Part shown: piece after piece, positions 41,301-48,807 of the stretch
Layout: each line of letters starts with the position of its first letter
Numbering within the stretch: the first letter of the stretch is position 1
NCBI RefSeq assembly: GCF_905147365.1
Contig: NC_056413.1
Location: 2,682,501 to 2,746,500 of the forward strand
Direction: 5' to 3'
Length of the DNA stretch: 64,000 nucleotides
DNA from: Aricia agestis
Taxonomy: Eukaryota > Arthropoda > Insecta > Lepidoptera > Lycaenidae
Translations under genes and position numbers: made by a program
The notes under the pieces: model-generated
What the model was told of the DNA's origin: nothing
What the model saw: only the letters and a program-made list of their open reading frames with translations
Databases searched by the model: none

Positions 41301-44300
41301 AGGCAGCTGGTAGTGTTACGAAAAAGGGCGCCCCTTTTTTGTCCTTCGGCGTTCCTGATCCGGCGCCCTGGGTGGGGGCACCCAGCGTCGCTCCTCCGTA
41401 ACGCCGCTACTGGCTGCTCCAGTTGAATATAGTCTACTTGAAGATGTGTGTCACTCGATCCGCGTCGTATAAGGAATGTCGCTGTGTGTGCGATGGCTCA
41501 CCGCTGAGTCGGCAGCACCGCGGGAACAAAGAGCTGGCAAAGGAATGCCAGATGTTTAAGGAGTTGCAGTGTTTATTGATCATTTGGTTTTTTTATAGTA
41601 GAGAACCAAAGCATACTTTAGCTACTTTGTTCCCAATCATAGTTCTGGCTCCGTCGCTCCTGAGGCCCAATTCTCATACTTCGAATCTGAATTAACTCTG
41701 TGGGTATAGGAGTTCCGCTTGCTCCTTACAAATTACAATCAAACGATGGTAGGCTTTGTCCCTGTCTTCTTGCTAAGAAATGGTTAAGAGTGATTATGTT
41801 CTTCATGCGAATGATGACTATTTGTACAATTGCTAGACTCTACCTAGACCTTAAAGTATAATATATTTATGATCTAAGGATGACTCCATGCACCATCACT
41901 AGCTAAACATCATCGTCCATCTCCAGGTGGAAGTGAGCCAGGAGTGCGTGGTCGCGTGGGCGCGGCTGCGGTACTGCGGCGCGTGCGGCGGCGACACGCA
42001 GCCCGCGTGCAGCCGCTACTGCCACAACGTGCTGCGCGGCTGCCTGCCCGCGCACGCCGACCTCGCCGACCAGTGGGACGCCTATGTCGGTGAGTGAGAG
42101 GGAGTTCTATTGGCTTAGATGAGAGTAAAGGCCTTGTTATACTCCTATCGAGTAAAGTGGCAATTTTATTGGCCACTCTACTCGGACGGTGTAACAAGGC
42201 CCTAAGTATAAGGCCGGGCGCGCACTAGCGGCCAGGCCGCAGCGGCTAGGCCACGGCGGCCATCGAGGTAGATAGATACCTTAGTATGAAACCGCCATAG
42301 ACTAGGCGCACCTGGCCGCCATGCGACCAGCGGCCACACCAATCACCAGGTAGAGCTATTCTTATGAAAAAAACAGTGCCTAAAGGATCTGCTGAGTGGG
42401 ACAGTTTCAGAAGACAATACCCCTTCATTACACTGGTGACTCTACTGTAATGGTGTTGCCAGTGTCTGTCATATGCAGCAATAATCCTCACATTACTATA
42501 ACGATTATAAATTGTTTTGTATTTGACTACAATAATTATTATTGTAATAAGGCGATTTTATTCGTTTAGCTTATGTTTGTTTTGTCGATTCCAGACGCCG
42601 TAGAGAAGGTCGCGGACCGTCTCCTCGGTCCCTTCAATATCGCAATGGTGGTCGAGCCCATCGACATCAAGATATCGGAAGCCATCATGACCTTCCAGGA
42701 GCGCAACCAGGACATATCGCAGAAGATATTCGCGGACTGCGGCAAGCCGGTGCTCGGGGGCGGAGCGCCCGCCGGCACGTTCTTCACGCCGGACCGGGCG
42801 CGGCGCTTCGCCCGGGCGATACCGGAGTTCGACTGGAATGAACGGCCCAGCGAGGACGACTTCGAGATCGAAGCGTCCTTCGAGAGCCTCGTGGACGACC
42901 CGTCGCTCCTCGGCCTGCGGACGCCCGAGGGTATTCGGAAGGCGACGGACGAGATGGCCGCGAACGCCAAGTCTCGGGAGCGGTTCCTGCAGTACATGCG
43001 CGGCCGCATCGACCTGCAGCAGCTGGAGGAGCACGAGCGCAGCCGCCGCGACGCCGACGCCGCCCCCGCCGGCGCCGAACTGGACTTCAAGGCGTACGAG
43101 TTCGACGGCAAACGCGGCCCCAAGAGGAAAAAGCCGACGTCTACTAAAGTCGATGAAAATACACACGGTAAGTCTAAATAAAGAAGCTTTATTAGTTTAT
43201 CAGTGCTGTCAACATCGGCTACTGGTGTGTCAATAAAGAATCTTGATAGGATTCGATGACAGAACAAGACTCGTATTTTAGCTACATACCTACTGTAAAA
43301 ACTCCATTCAAAATTTCCTAATGAGAATAGGGATGATGACAAGGTCAAAGATTAGCGAATTTTGTTAATAAAATAAAAAAATCACGGTAAAAAATAAGTG
43401 TTCCCAAAATTTCAGCTCCATAGCATTTGTATTTTTTTTGTTATGCGCCTTCAAAGTTGGATAATCAAGTCGATTTTTTTTCAATTATATTTCTTATATT
43501 TGTATACCATTCGATAACTTATGCAATTAAAAACAACTAAAACCACTTTCATAAACGCAATACATATTTAATTTACCTATCGAACAAAGTTCTCTCCCGA
43601 TGCATACAAACTACGAAAGAGTGACGTCAGTCTTTCGTAGCACTTTGTATGGTGTGTTTCGGGCAGGTCTATTTTATGAGATGTTTGAATTGTCATATCT
43701 TGGTGAATTTTTAAGCTATCAGAGTCATTCTTTCAGCGATGTTTCTATTTTTTAAGGGTCGTTCAATTACTAATAAGAAAAAAAATAGTCATCAAGCCTA
43801 TTGACGTACAAGCCACAACCGATCATAGTCAAAGTGACTTAACTTGTAAAAGGTGTTTTTAACGTAGGTAGTTTACTATTATATAGCTGTATGAGCCCAT
43901 ACTTGTATTTAAAAAAATTAAAAAAATTGCAGGTGGCGAGAGCGGCCCGGCTCTGGAGCGGCTGGTGCGGGAGACGCGGGCGCGCGTGCGGGCGTCGCGG
44001 CGCTACTGGGCGCACTTGCCCGCCGCGCTGTGCACGCCCGTCAGCGTCACCGCGCCGCCCTGCTTCAACGGCACGCACCAGGCCAGGTATGTGTGAGCGA
44101 GACAGCAGGCTGGTGTGAGGGAGACAGCAGTAGTCAGTTGCGGGAGATGAAAGAGAGATTCCTATAGTTAAGGAGGCATTGTGCTTCATACGCATTAACA
44201 GGATGAGAAGGTGGGGTCATATCTGTCAACTGCCTATTCAGAATATTTTTTTTGATGGTACTTTATTATATTTTATTTTTTTATTGTTTGTACGAAATAT

Positions 44301-46004
44301 GAAAATTTTATCCTACAATAATTTAACTTAACTACAATTCCAGCTACACGGCGATAGCGGCGGGCGACGGCAGCGCGGCGCTGGCGTCGAACCCCGAGGT
44401 GCGCGTCGCTATGGTGACGGGCGCGAGCGTCGCACGCACGCAGCAGGAGACGCTGCGCACGCTCACCGCCAAACTCAAGGACGCGTACAATGGCGTGGAA
44501 GTACAGTGGAAGGACACAGGTGAGATTCAGGGCCGGGTATTTTGAGGCTACTTTCATTTTGATGTACGAACTCTGCCGCCATCCTAGTACGCTGCCGCCC
44601 CCCCTAGGACGCCATAGGACGCTGCCGCCCATAGGCCATGGCCTATATACAGTGTGTAACAAAAATAAGTGATAATACTTTAGGGTGTGTACGTGTTCCT
44701 TGTAGAGAGTTCACTGTGAAAGTAGCAGCGCTGAAAGACGAAAAAATTTTTTCACTTTTGTATGGGCAAGAGCCCCAGCACCACGAGTTTCCCCATACAA
44801 AAGTAAAAAAAAATTTGGTCTTTCAGCGCTGCTACTTTCACAGTGAACTCTCTACAAGGAACACGTACACACCCTAAAGTATTATCACTTGTTTTTGTTA
44901 CACCCTGTATAAATCAAGAGCTGGTGAGATTATGGCGAGAAATTATGTGTATGTTAGAACTTGACTTACAGGCATTTAGTTGGTATTATTTTAAGTCAAT
45001 GTTAATCGTAATCTGATGATAATTAATAAAAGAAAAAATGCTCGTGTGCATTTTTCAAATTTCACTTATTGTTACTTGTCCTTTACTATTTAGTTAGGTT
45101 GTTTTGGCCCCAAAAAAAATATTAACAGGGCGTACGTCTTAGTTACAAATGCTGTCTAGTGCTATAACTGTTAATAGCATATACTTACTGTGCTGTAACG
45201 CACTACATATACTTATCTAACACAACAATTACAGCGGAGGACCTAGCAGTGGCAGCATCATACAACGACTTCGTGGACAGCGCCGGCTCGGGGTCCGGCT
45301 CAGGCGACGACACCGACGACACTGACGACCTGCCGGACGACGACGAGGACAGGGACACCGGACTCGATTACGGCGAAGGTGAGTTTTGTGTTTAAAGTAT
45401 TTTGCAGCACTATCGTCGTGTCATATTTTGCCACGTTAATATATTGTGTGTTATAGCACTCAGACAAGTTTACTCAAAATAGTATTTGTTAATCATATAG
45501 ATGTAACCCTATCGACTAATGTTAATTGCGTTGGAGTGTACCACCTTTGGTCTGAGTGTACCACTCTTAAGTTTTGAGTTTTTGTATTACTAAAAAGTTT
45601 CATATTTCAAAACAAATAGCAACTTACGAACAATATAAGTAGCAAGTTTGAGATCGTAATAAAAAATTGTTTGTTTCTTTACTCCAGGATCCGGCGACCA
45701 TCGGCTCGAGCCGGAAGTATCTAAGCCGGAGGAGGCGACACCGGCGCCGGCGTCCGAGACGCCGTTCGTGCCCGCGGTCGGCGGCGCGCCCAACACCAAC
45801 AACGTGCAAGTCCGCGTCCGCTTCGAGCCGGAGCCGGAGCCCGATGTGCCGGTCGTGCCGGACGTCCCGCCCGTGCCGGACAACCCCAGTGAGCAGCCGG
45901 TCGCGGCCGGAGCCACCGAGCCGAGCCTCCAAAAGGCGCTTATGACGTACGCGCTGCCCGTCGTCTGCGCGTGGTTCGGGACGATCGTCACTGATTTATT
46001 CTAA
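11200..46004 (+). CDS. dlp: Glypican, Dally-like type (GPC4/6 branch); 3' ten coding exons
   Basis: GPI-anchored heparan sulphate proteoglycan of the cell surface. In flies the Dally-like branch shapes Wnt/Wingless and Hedgehog distribution (family knowledge). Ten exons join in frame: 11200-11352, 30151-30274, 32538-32648, 38665-38821, 41927-42089, 42595-43167, 43933-44086, 44344-44519, 45235-45378, 45688-46004. They give 2072 nt, 689 residues plus a split codon. The glypican cysteine pattern is visible (CGNRGCC, YCGACGG, CHNVLRGC), as are the core strings FKRTYGMIYE, RRAFVATRTF and PFNIAMVVEPIDIKISEAI. An SG-rich acidic segment (SAGSGSGSGDDTDD, then GEGSGD) supplies likely heparan sulphate attachment serines, and a hydrophobic C-terminus fits a GPI signal. 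Thirteen of the 14 conserved cysteines are seen; the first should be on the missing 5' exon. The core strings fit Dlp/GPC4/6 better than Dally/GPC3/5. A ~145-residue charged stretch between the CG of exon 42595-43167 and LERLV looks longer than in vertebrate relatives. Confidence 0.93.
12872..12966 (-). repeat. RTE/SINE-like fragment
   Basis: Diverged copy of the aaccgatttgatgaaattcg / agatactttgaatcc region shared with 13676, 20913, 25241 and 60170. Confidence 0.6.
12981..13259 (+). mobile_element. GC-rich SINE-like repeat, copy 2 (5'-truncated)
   Basis: Starts at aaataccacgttctcacaga, lacking the cgtgggagagcc head. It retains the pyrimidine-rich core, the ccatgggcgacggaagttgc block and the tail ttatttcataaaaaaa. 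It is fused to an RTE-like fragment at 12872. Confidence 0.85.
13676..13856 (-). repeat. RTE/SINE-like 3' end
   Basis: Read on the minus strand it has gcgggcaccgtacatttttc, ggataaaaactatcctatgt, cggttctgcggttcgag, a gacagacaga run and the tail gcatttgtaatattagtatg. It is a recurrent lepidopteran retroposon 3' end. Confidence 0.75.
14700..14860 (-). repeat. RTE/SINE-like fragment interrupted by a MITE
   Basis: The block aacgtctgaaccgatttaga / agatactttgagagactgga / gaggaaaaatttatagt is a diverged copy of the family at 13676. It is cut at 14860 by the palindromic element that follows. Confidence 0.6.
14864..15127. mobile_element. TATA-site palindromic MITE (family A), copy 1
   Basis: TIRs of nearly 100 bp: gtgtgtaacaaaactaagtg... 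gttccttgtagagagttcac, tgtgaaagtagcagcgct, and their reverse complement. Both sides carry TATA (14860-14863 and 15128-15131). Confidence 0.87.
16045..16471. mobile_element. MITE-like inverted-repeat element
   Basis: Ends gtatccattagac and gtctaatggatac are perfect inverted repeats. The interior holds a second inverted pair (ccattacacggtagg / cctgccgtgtaatg) and several tgactg/cagtca repeats. Confidence 0.65.
17421..17580. mobile_element. Palindromic MITE, ends ggccctgtagac
   Basis: The left arm caagcgattatcgtaaacgc caacaaaatgta and the right arm tacattttgttagcgtttac aataagcgcttg are inverted with few mismatches. The outer ends are ggccctgtagac and gtctagtagggcc. Confidence 0.75.
19135..19243. 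repeat. Two consecutive short hairpins
   Basis: ataaccgaaggataaaagac / gtcttttatccttcggttat forms an almost uninterrupted stem. It is followed by aaataacaaaatct / agattttgttattt with a five-base loop. Confidence 0.65.
19997..20043. repeat. G16 / C16 inverted homopolymer
   Basis: Sixteen G (19997-20012), a 15-nt spacer containing tcacaggggacatga, then sixteen C (20028-20043). It could form a hairpin or G-quadruplex and is a likely site of length error in sequencing. Confidence 0.8.
20913..21077 (-). repeat. RTE/SINE-like fragment
   Basis: cacgcccaaaccgctgaacc, gattttgctgaaattcagta, gggatactttttatt and ggcgcaacggctttggt match the retroposon 3' region seen at 13676 and 60170. Confidence 0.75.
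21413..21553. mobile_element. Short MITE, ends ggcccctagacga
   Basis: The left ggcccctagacga and right tcgtctaggggcc are inverted ends. The interior is AT-rich and not palindromic. The ends resemble the element at 17421. Confidence 0.6.
22206..22464. repeat. Tandem duplication, two ~130-bp units
   Basis: 22206-22335 and 22336-22464 are the same unit (tttagtactgaaaccc ... aaatattggctaact), differing by a few substitutions and one deleted C. A short hairpin (gggtttcagtac / gtactgaaaccc) precedes unit 1. Confidence 0.85.
23345..23740. mobile_element. hAT-like non-autonomous element with perfect TSD
   Basis: Ends CAGGGCTTCCCAAACT and AGTTTGGGAAGCCCTG are perfect inverted repeats. The 8-bp duplication GTCTAGTG sits at 23337-23344 and 23741-23748. 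There is no transposase. Confidence 0.92.
24670..25375 (+). repeat. RTE/SINE-like 3' end split by an insertion
   Basis: The left part (24670-24717: cgcgcggaaactgcac, gggatagaaagtatcctatg) and right part (25241-25375: ctatgtcctttcccaggatt, ttcagaaatatcggttcagt, acagacagacag, tttgtaatattagtatgg) read as one retroposon once 24718-25240 is removed. Confidence 0.8.
24718..25240. mobile_element. GC-rich MITE nested in a retroposon
   Basis: Ends gctctgtccctatcagacac and gtgtctgatggggacgcagc are inverted repeats, followed inward by CACGGTxxGGCGCCG-type repeats on both arms. The flanking (C)CTATG is duplicated. A smaller hairpin (accgaggaaatttt / aaaatttcctcggt) lies in the middle. Confidence 0.83.
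26456..26608. mobile_element. Harbinger-like MITE, TTA target duplication
   Basis: The left arm cggccgttcccaatattt... ctctggttttgcc and the right arm ggcaaaaccagag... aaatattgggaacggccg are inverted, continuing into tagagatagga / tcctatctcta. TTA flanks both sides (26453-26455, 26609-26611). Confidence 0.85.
27954..28208. mobile_element. TATA-site palindromic MITE (family A), copy 2
   Basis: Ends cagtgtgtaac and gttacaccctg, inner arms gttccttgtagagagttcac / gtgaactctctacaaggaac, and a central inverted pair around catgggcccaagcg. Flanked by TATA on both sides. Confidence 0.9.
28388..28712 (-). mobile_element. GC-rich SINE-like repeat, copy 3
   Basis: A full-length copy on the minus strand, from the poly-A tail (28388) to the acgtgggagagcc head (28712). 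The core CCCTA/CCCTTCC array is longer than in other copies. Confidence 0.87.
29305..29368. repeat. Perfect 26-bp-arm hairpin
   Basis: gcaagatatgaaagacgatt ttaaca and its exact reverse complement are separated by 12 nt. It is too short for a typical MITE with defined ends. Confidence 0.8.
30151..30274 (+). CDS. dlp: dlp coding exon: FKRTYGMIYE helix region
   Basis: Acceptor ttgtccacag, donor gtgagt; phases 1 in, 2 out. It encodes EFFRKLLQLS, FKRTYGMIYE and VFQQLFEQLER, helices of the alpha-helical glypican core. An 18.8 kb intron separates it from the previous exon. Confidence 0.95.
32538..32648 (+). CDS. dlp: dlp coding exon: YYTRGDADF...NQQYTF
   Basis: Acceptor ttttcag, donor gtaagt; phases 2 in, 2 out. 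It encodes RYYTRGDADFDVMM, ILYQKMFIVLNQQYTFDEK. The motif YYxxG followed by a long helix and NxQY is a recognisable glypican core segment. Confidence 0.94.
33477..33899. mobile_element. piggyBac-type MITE in TTAA, copy 1
   Basis: Ends gagggcgacttaccccaaa and ttaggtttagtcgcccc, flanked by TTAA at 33473-33476 and 33900-33903. It matches 56485-56923 over most of its length and lies in a dlp intron. Confidence 0.85.
34195..34370. mobile_element. Family A MITE, copy 3 (degraded)
   Basis: The left end cattgtgtaacaaaattaag and tgaaagtggcagcgctgaaa are preserved; the right arm is short, ending actgcctg before TATA. It is internally deleted and diverged. Confidence 0.7.
34983..35148 (+). mobile_element. 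GC-rich SINE-like repeat, copy 4 (internal deletion)
   Basis: The head gggagagccatgcttcggca through gtttaccggagg joins directly to ttgcccccatatttcatt. The CCCTA core and the atgggcgacggaag block are deleted. Confidence 0.83.
35555..36076 (+). repeat. RTE/SINE-like retroposon with internal ~180-bp duplication
   Basis: The head gcgcggcttcgcccgcgtaa is followed by gaaacctatgtcctttcacg. The block from aaataatttcctccgtttt to agcgcgttcaaa then occurs twice in tandem (about 35705-35872 and 35882-36047), with about 10% differences. It ends with cttccgctttataata, where a Tc1 element is inserted. Confidence 0.8.
36077..37625 (+). mobile_element. Dead Tc1-like DNA transposon
   Basis: The ends cacacactggcaaaattagc ggaacata and their inverted counterpart (tatgttcctctaattttgcc ggtgtgtt) give TIRs of about 27 bp. 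TA flanks both sides. The interior carries a decayed transposase. It interrupts a retroposon tail. Confidence 0.88.
36329..37373 (+). pseudogene. Tc1-like transposase pseudogene
   Basis: The open part, 36329-36784, carries the paired helix-turn-helix DNA-binding region (VTRIEKGHTYRSVSQALGMS, VVHRNFQRFRETGSY, VSDCTVRRRLKE). After a stop, other frames keep catalytic-domain traces: LYSDGSKFCVH around the first Asp, YDAGFVMVWS, MELIIINDGTLTVQGYSTDI, and DVDPIEDVW around the last acidic residue. The second-Asp motif is unrecognisable. Several stops and frameshifts make it inactive. Confidence 0.87.
37639..37896. mobile_element. Family A MITE, copy 4
   Basis: A complete palindrome from cagggtgtaacaaaataagt to cttatttttgttacaccctg. 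Left flank TATA, right flank TAGA. It is inserted in a retroposon tail next to a dead Tc1 element. Confidence 0.9.
38000..38235. repeat. Tandemly duplicated palindrome, two 118-bp units
   Basis: Each unit holds a near-perfect palindrome (tttactacaaaatatttaaa cac and reverse complement, 38001-38066 and 38118-38181), followed by actaatatta..gaggcgagcc and aatttgaagctggactgaat. The two units are almost identical. Confidence 0.87.
38250..38370. mobile_element. MITE family E, copy 1
   Basis: The arms ctgtcaagaaagtgaagaaa ttaaaaagtggcaacatcgt and their reverse complement enclose about 40 nt. The same element occurs at 49063-49191. Confidence 0.87.
38432..38572. mobile_element. Near-perfect palindromic MITE (~62-bp arms)
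   Basis: tgtttgaaattctatttgcc accagatgccgctatgtagc cttagg and its reverse complement extend to tctatcgtgtcaaa / tttgacacgataga around a short centre. It is 90 nt upstream of the dlp exon at 38665. Confidence 0.88.
38665..38821 (+). CDS. dlp: dlp coding exon: core helices with FVATRTF
   Basis: Acceptor tttttag, donor gtaaga; ends in phase 0. It encodes YLKCLSEHM, QPFEDVPLKLSVQLRRAF and VATRTFHKAL, ending VVRNMMQ. The cysteine in YLKC and the string RRAFVATRTF are conserved in the GPC4/6 branch. Confidence 0.95.
38907..39101. mobile_element. hAT-like non-autonomous element, perfect TSD
   Basis: Ends CAGTGCCGTAAATAGG and CCTATTTACGGCACTG. 8-bp duplication TGTCCATC at 38899-38906 and 39102-39109. 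Confidence 0.93.
39249..39293. repeat. Short perfect hairpin
   Basis: tcgatcatttagaacaagac and its near-exact reverse complement (agtcttattctaaatgatcg) surround a loop of a few bases. Confidence 0.65.
39812..40010. mobile_element. hAT-like non-autonomous element, perfect TSD
   Basis: Ends CAGGGGCGTAGCT and AGCTACGCTTCTG (one or two mismatches), with gggggcccc-rich inner arms. 8-bp duplication GATCAAAG at 39804-39811 and 40011-40018. Confidence 0.9.
41258..41412. mobile_element. hAT-like non-autonomous element, perfect TSD
   Basis: It starts CAGTGCCGG and ends CGCTACTG, with inner ccacccagggcg / cgccctgggtgg inverted arms. 8-bp duplication GCTGCTCC at 41250-41257 and 41413-41420. Confidence 0.9.
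41927..42089 (+). CDS. dlp: dlp coding exon: central cysteine-rich cluster
   Basis: Acceptor catctccag, donor gtgagt; starts in phase 0. Six cysteines lie in about 45 residues (QEC, YCGAC, PACSRYC, NVLRGC), followed by AHADLADQWDAYV. This is the most diagnostic glypican cysteine block. The exon is very GC-rich. Confidence 0.95.
42128..42204. mobile_element. Short palindromic MITE in dlp intron
   Basis: aaggccttgttatactcc / gtgtaacaaggccctaa outer arms and agtaaagtggcaa / ttggccactctact inner arms. It lies 39 nt after a dlp exon. Confidence 0.65.
42595..43167 (+). CDS. dlp: dlp coding exon: PFNI motif plus long charged insert
   Basis: Acceptor gattccag, donor gtaagt; 573 nt. The first 50 residues are conserved core (VADRLLGPFNIAMVVEPI, DIKISEAIM, FADCG). 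The remaining ~141 residues are charged and low in cysteine, with an acidic patch (SEDDFEIEASFESLVDD), a predicted helix rich in E and R, and a basic run KRGPKRKKPTS. The basic run could be a convertase-type site; that is inference. Confidence 0.94.
43332..43722. repeat. Dispersed repeat F, copy 1 (dlp intron)
   Basis: It shares ordered blocks with 63393-64000: caaggtcaaagattagc, aagtcgattttttt, tatcattcgataa-ttatgc, ctatcgaacaaagttct, tttcgggcaggtctattt. A short inner hairpin (actacgaaagag / ctttcgtagc) is specific to this copy. Confidence 0.75.
43933..44086 (+). CDS. dlp: dlp coding exon: LERLVRETR ... CFNGTH
   Basis: Acceptor aattgcag, donor gtatgt. It encodes LERLVRETRARVRASRRYW, then ALCTPVSVTAPPCFNGTH, giving two conserved cysteines and an N-glycosylation sequon NGT where glypicans typically have a Cys-x-N-G unit. 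Confidence 0.93.
44344..44519 (+). CDS. dlp: dlp coding exon: NPEV ... KDAYNGVEV
   Basis: Acceptor caattccag, donor gtgaga. It encodes SNPEVRVAMVTGASVA, a helix, and KLKDAYNGVEVQWKDT. NPEV and AYNG are conserved at the C-terminal end of the folded core in the GPC4/6 branch. Confidence 0.93.
44650..44907. mobile_element. Family A MITE, copy 5, in a dlp intron
   Basis: A complete palindrome from cagtgtgtaacaaaaataag to cttgtttttgttacaccctg with TATA on both sides. It lies 131 nt after the dlp exon ending at 44519. Confidence 0.9.
45235..45378 (+). CDS. dlp: dlp coding exon: glycosaminoglycan attachment region
   Basis: Acceptor aattacag, donor gtgagt. It encodes SYNDFVDSAGSGSGSGDD followed by an Asp-rich run. 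Consecutive Ser-Gly pairs beside acidic residues are the usual context for heparan sulphate chain initiation; a further SGD follows across the next junction. Confidence 0.92.
45688..46004 (+). CDS. dlp: dlp terminal coding exon with GPI signal
   Basis: Acceptor actccag; stop TAA at 46002-46004. It encodes a Pro/Glu-rich stalk (FEPEPEPDVPVVPDVPPVP), a small-residue stretch (AAGATEPS), and the hydrophobic end LQKALMTYALPVVCAWFGTI, consistent with a cleavable GPI-anchor signal. The exact omega site cannot be fixed by eye. Confidence 0.92.
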
Positions 46005-46036
46005 GCGACCACCCCGCCGCCGGTGTCATATTTAAA

Positions 46037-46275
46037 CAGGTAACAAAGCAAAGTGATACTTTTGAGGTGTGTATAACAGATAAGGGACATCCTTATATAG
46101 AATTGAAAGTAGCAGCACTGCAATAGTTACTTTTGACTTCTACGTTTCTATGAGAAACGGTCCAACGGAATGAATTTTCTAGTACAAAAATTTGAAAAAG
46201 GAACCCGGTATACAGTCAACTCTACAGAAGGGATACATACACACTATAAAGTATTATAACTTTGTTTTGTGTACA
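46037..46275. mobile_element. Family A MITE, copy 6 (degraded), in dlp 3' UTR
   Basis: caggtaacaaagcaaagtga and tgaaagtagcagcactgca on the left, and cactataaagtattataact / tgttttgtgtac on the right, are diverged family-A blocks. It begins 33 nt after the stop codon, so it is likely transcribed. Confidence 0.7.
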
Positions 46276-46768
46276 TAGCGATACATGTTTCATGAGATAT
46301 GACTCGAAATAGTTGTAGTCGCACGGAGTCATCGCCGGGTCGGCGCGCAAGACAGTCCCGTTTCCACGTCTTGCGGCCCCGAAACGCGCGACGACTTTAA
46401 TTTATTTCACAGTTATATAGGTAGCAACGACAGGACAATAATCGAAAGAGTAATGTAAGATGTTCGTCAACATTTCCAATTAGCGAGTATATGTTTGACT
46501 GAGCGGTGTAGTCGCCGGCGGCGCGGAGGGCGGGTGTAGCTAGTCAGTGCGAGTGCTATGTGCAATGTGATATGTGAACTCTCAACAAATTTGAATGATA
46601 CACGACCAGCCGACAATAACAGATGCGACACGGGACACTATCAGCCAAATTGTGTATTTATTTGTGTAAATAATTACTTGTAAATTATGATCGAGTTAGA
46701 TAGCGAATGATAGTATAGCTGCACTGTGCCTCGTGCATAGTTCACGCTATACGCTGAGGGCGAGGTTT

Positions 46769-46911
46769 TAAGGCCTCTGCCTCGAAATCAGCGGGCAGCG
46801 GGGCGGTGGCGGAAGCGGCGTGGGAGCGGCGCGCTGCGTATTAGACGGCTACCCGCGCCGCCGCCACCGCTCCCGCCCCGCTGCCCGCAAAATTTGAGGC
46901 TGAGACCTAAG
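46769..46911. mobile_element. GC-rich palindromic MITE in dlp 3' UTR
   Basis: taaggcctctgcctcgaaat and attt.gaggctgagacctaa outer ends, with gcgggcagcggggcggtggc gg and its reverse complement inside. It would fold into a strong RNA hairpin if transcribed. Confidence 0.8.
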
Positions 46912-48185
46912 TTAATGGCGACTCCGCGTTTTATACGCGCGGACATTGTGTTCCGCTGTGGGCATCAATTACGATATCATTTTACTTTTAACTTTTACAC
47001 TTGGATTTTAATTCATTATGAATTGTTTTTTTCTGTAAATAATTCGTGGCCATCGCCAAATATCAAAAATATTTAAATTTGTAAATATAAGAAATTATTA
47101 GTCATGTATGTTAACATAAGTTAAGACTGATTTGCTTTTTTATGTTCTTTCTATTAAGTGTAATGCAATCATGGGGATGATTGGTGATAATAATTAGCGA
47201 CGTATTCGTCTCGCTTCAGAAACATTAAATCAAAATCAGGCATTTTAAACTGGACACCATGTTTTAAATATCATTATCTTGCTTCTGTTATTTTTCTACT
47301 TATTTTAAGATGTCTATTATTTTAAGAATCATCTGACTGACATTAATTACTTTTCACTTTATTTCATATCATTATTCATTACTTACAGGCGGCGATTGCT
47401 TTTATGTAAATAAGCGTTTATTAATATTTTGCTTAATGTGTTAGATAATACAAAACATAATAAGTATGTTAAATGTTACGTAATATTTAATATTTATATT
47501 ATTTTATACGAAAACCAGTGTATGTATAACGTAATACGATAATATTTATAATAACGAAGCGCACACGAATATTTATTGAAATATATTTATGCTAGTGTAT
47601 ACGGAATTCAAAACATGTTTCATTGTCATCTTTTAGCTCATTTTATTAAAAAAATATATCACTACCTTTAAAAATTTCGAAATTCGAATGTAACTGACGA
47701 TATTGTGCAAGTTTGGGACCAAAAATTATAAAATATCAAGTTTTGTGCCATTTCCTCACTTTCTCTAGTAGTGGATAGTCATTTCATGAAAATAAGAATT
47801 TCAAAAACCTCATGCTTCTGATACGCAATGAAATTGGGAAACTGATTGAAAATGGAATTGCAAAGAACTCGTATCTTCATCTTCGTTTATTAAATATAAG
47901 TTTTAATCACTACTTTGTGTTGTTTAGACATAATATCTCTTACTTGTTATTTGTAAATATAATCATGTAATTTAATAATAATTGTTTAAAATATTTTTAT
48001 GTTGGTAGGGGGCGTAGATTTTTGTACAGTTGGTAAAACACAGGGTACCAAATTGATAGTGTTGCACTGCCAACATGGTTCATGATACAATAATATTCAT
48101 TCACATACATATTATAATCGGAAACTTGTATCTATTTATATATCATATAAACTCCAAATGGAATCATGTTTTACTGATTTAAAAC

Positions 48186-48191
48186 AATAAA
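48186..48191 (+). terminator. Alternative upstream polyadenylation signal
   Basis: AATAAA in an AT-rich region of the dlp 3' UTR, with a weaker downstream context (gatgtgtgtgcaat about 20 nt on). Confidence 0.35.
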
Positions 48192-48801
48192 TATATAATA
48201 TTTATTAAGATGTGTGTGCAATCTATGCGTTTCTGTAGTAAATGTATTTTTAATTTCAAACCTGTATTTTGGTGTTTACTCGAATTATGTATCATGTATG
48301 TATTAGAACAATTTTTAAAACATTTTATACTTTGAAAACATGTGTTGTGACTTGTGTATCAATAATTTGGTTGTCATAACTTATTAAAAAGAAAATTTGA
48401 GCTACAAGTAACACCTACTTTAAAAATATTTCATATAGATTTAGTTATGCAACTCAGAACCAGTTTTCTTAGAAATATTTGAATATGCTAATGGCTCATC
48501 TTGGCGGGGGCACTCTCGTGCCCCCAGATGCATAATATTGATTCCATCAAGGAAATCTTCAAACATTAATACTAAAATGTTTTAATACCCTTATATGAGG
48601 AGGTTATTACCATTAATTTACATCTAACGAAAGTGCCGTTGGTTCCGTTTTGCATAACTATATCCATGTATGGGCATACTTTCAAATGTTCATTGCACTT
48701 CTGTTTCCCAGTCGCACGCGACGTGCAAGATGTTTATGTATACAGAATGGTAGACGAATTAATTTTTTATAAAAAAAATACATTTCTGTAGGCAATGTGT
48801 A

Positions 48802-48807
48802 AATAAA
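48802..48807 (+). terminator. Candidate dlp polyadenylation signal
   Basis: AATAAA followed within 30 nt by a TG/T-rich stretch (gtgcatgtgttgttttattt), the usual cleavage context. Confidence 0.5.

Noticed and set aside
42566..43348. 260-residue ORF on the minus strand
   Set aside because: It is the antisense shadow of the GC-rich dlp exon 42595-43167, whose plus-strand frame has clear glypican motifs and matching splice sites.
11200..46004. Assignment as Dally (GPC3/5 branch)
   Set aside because: FKRTYGMIYE, RRAFVATRTF and PFNIAMVVEPIDIKISEAI fit the Dlp/GPC4/6 branch better. A phylogeny would settle it.
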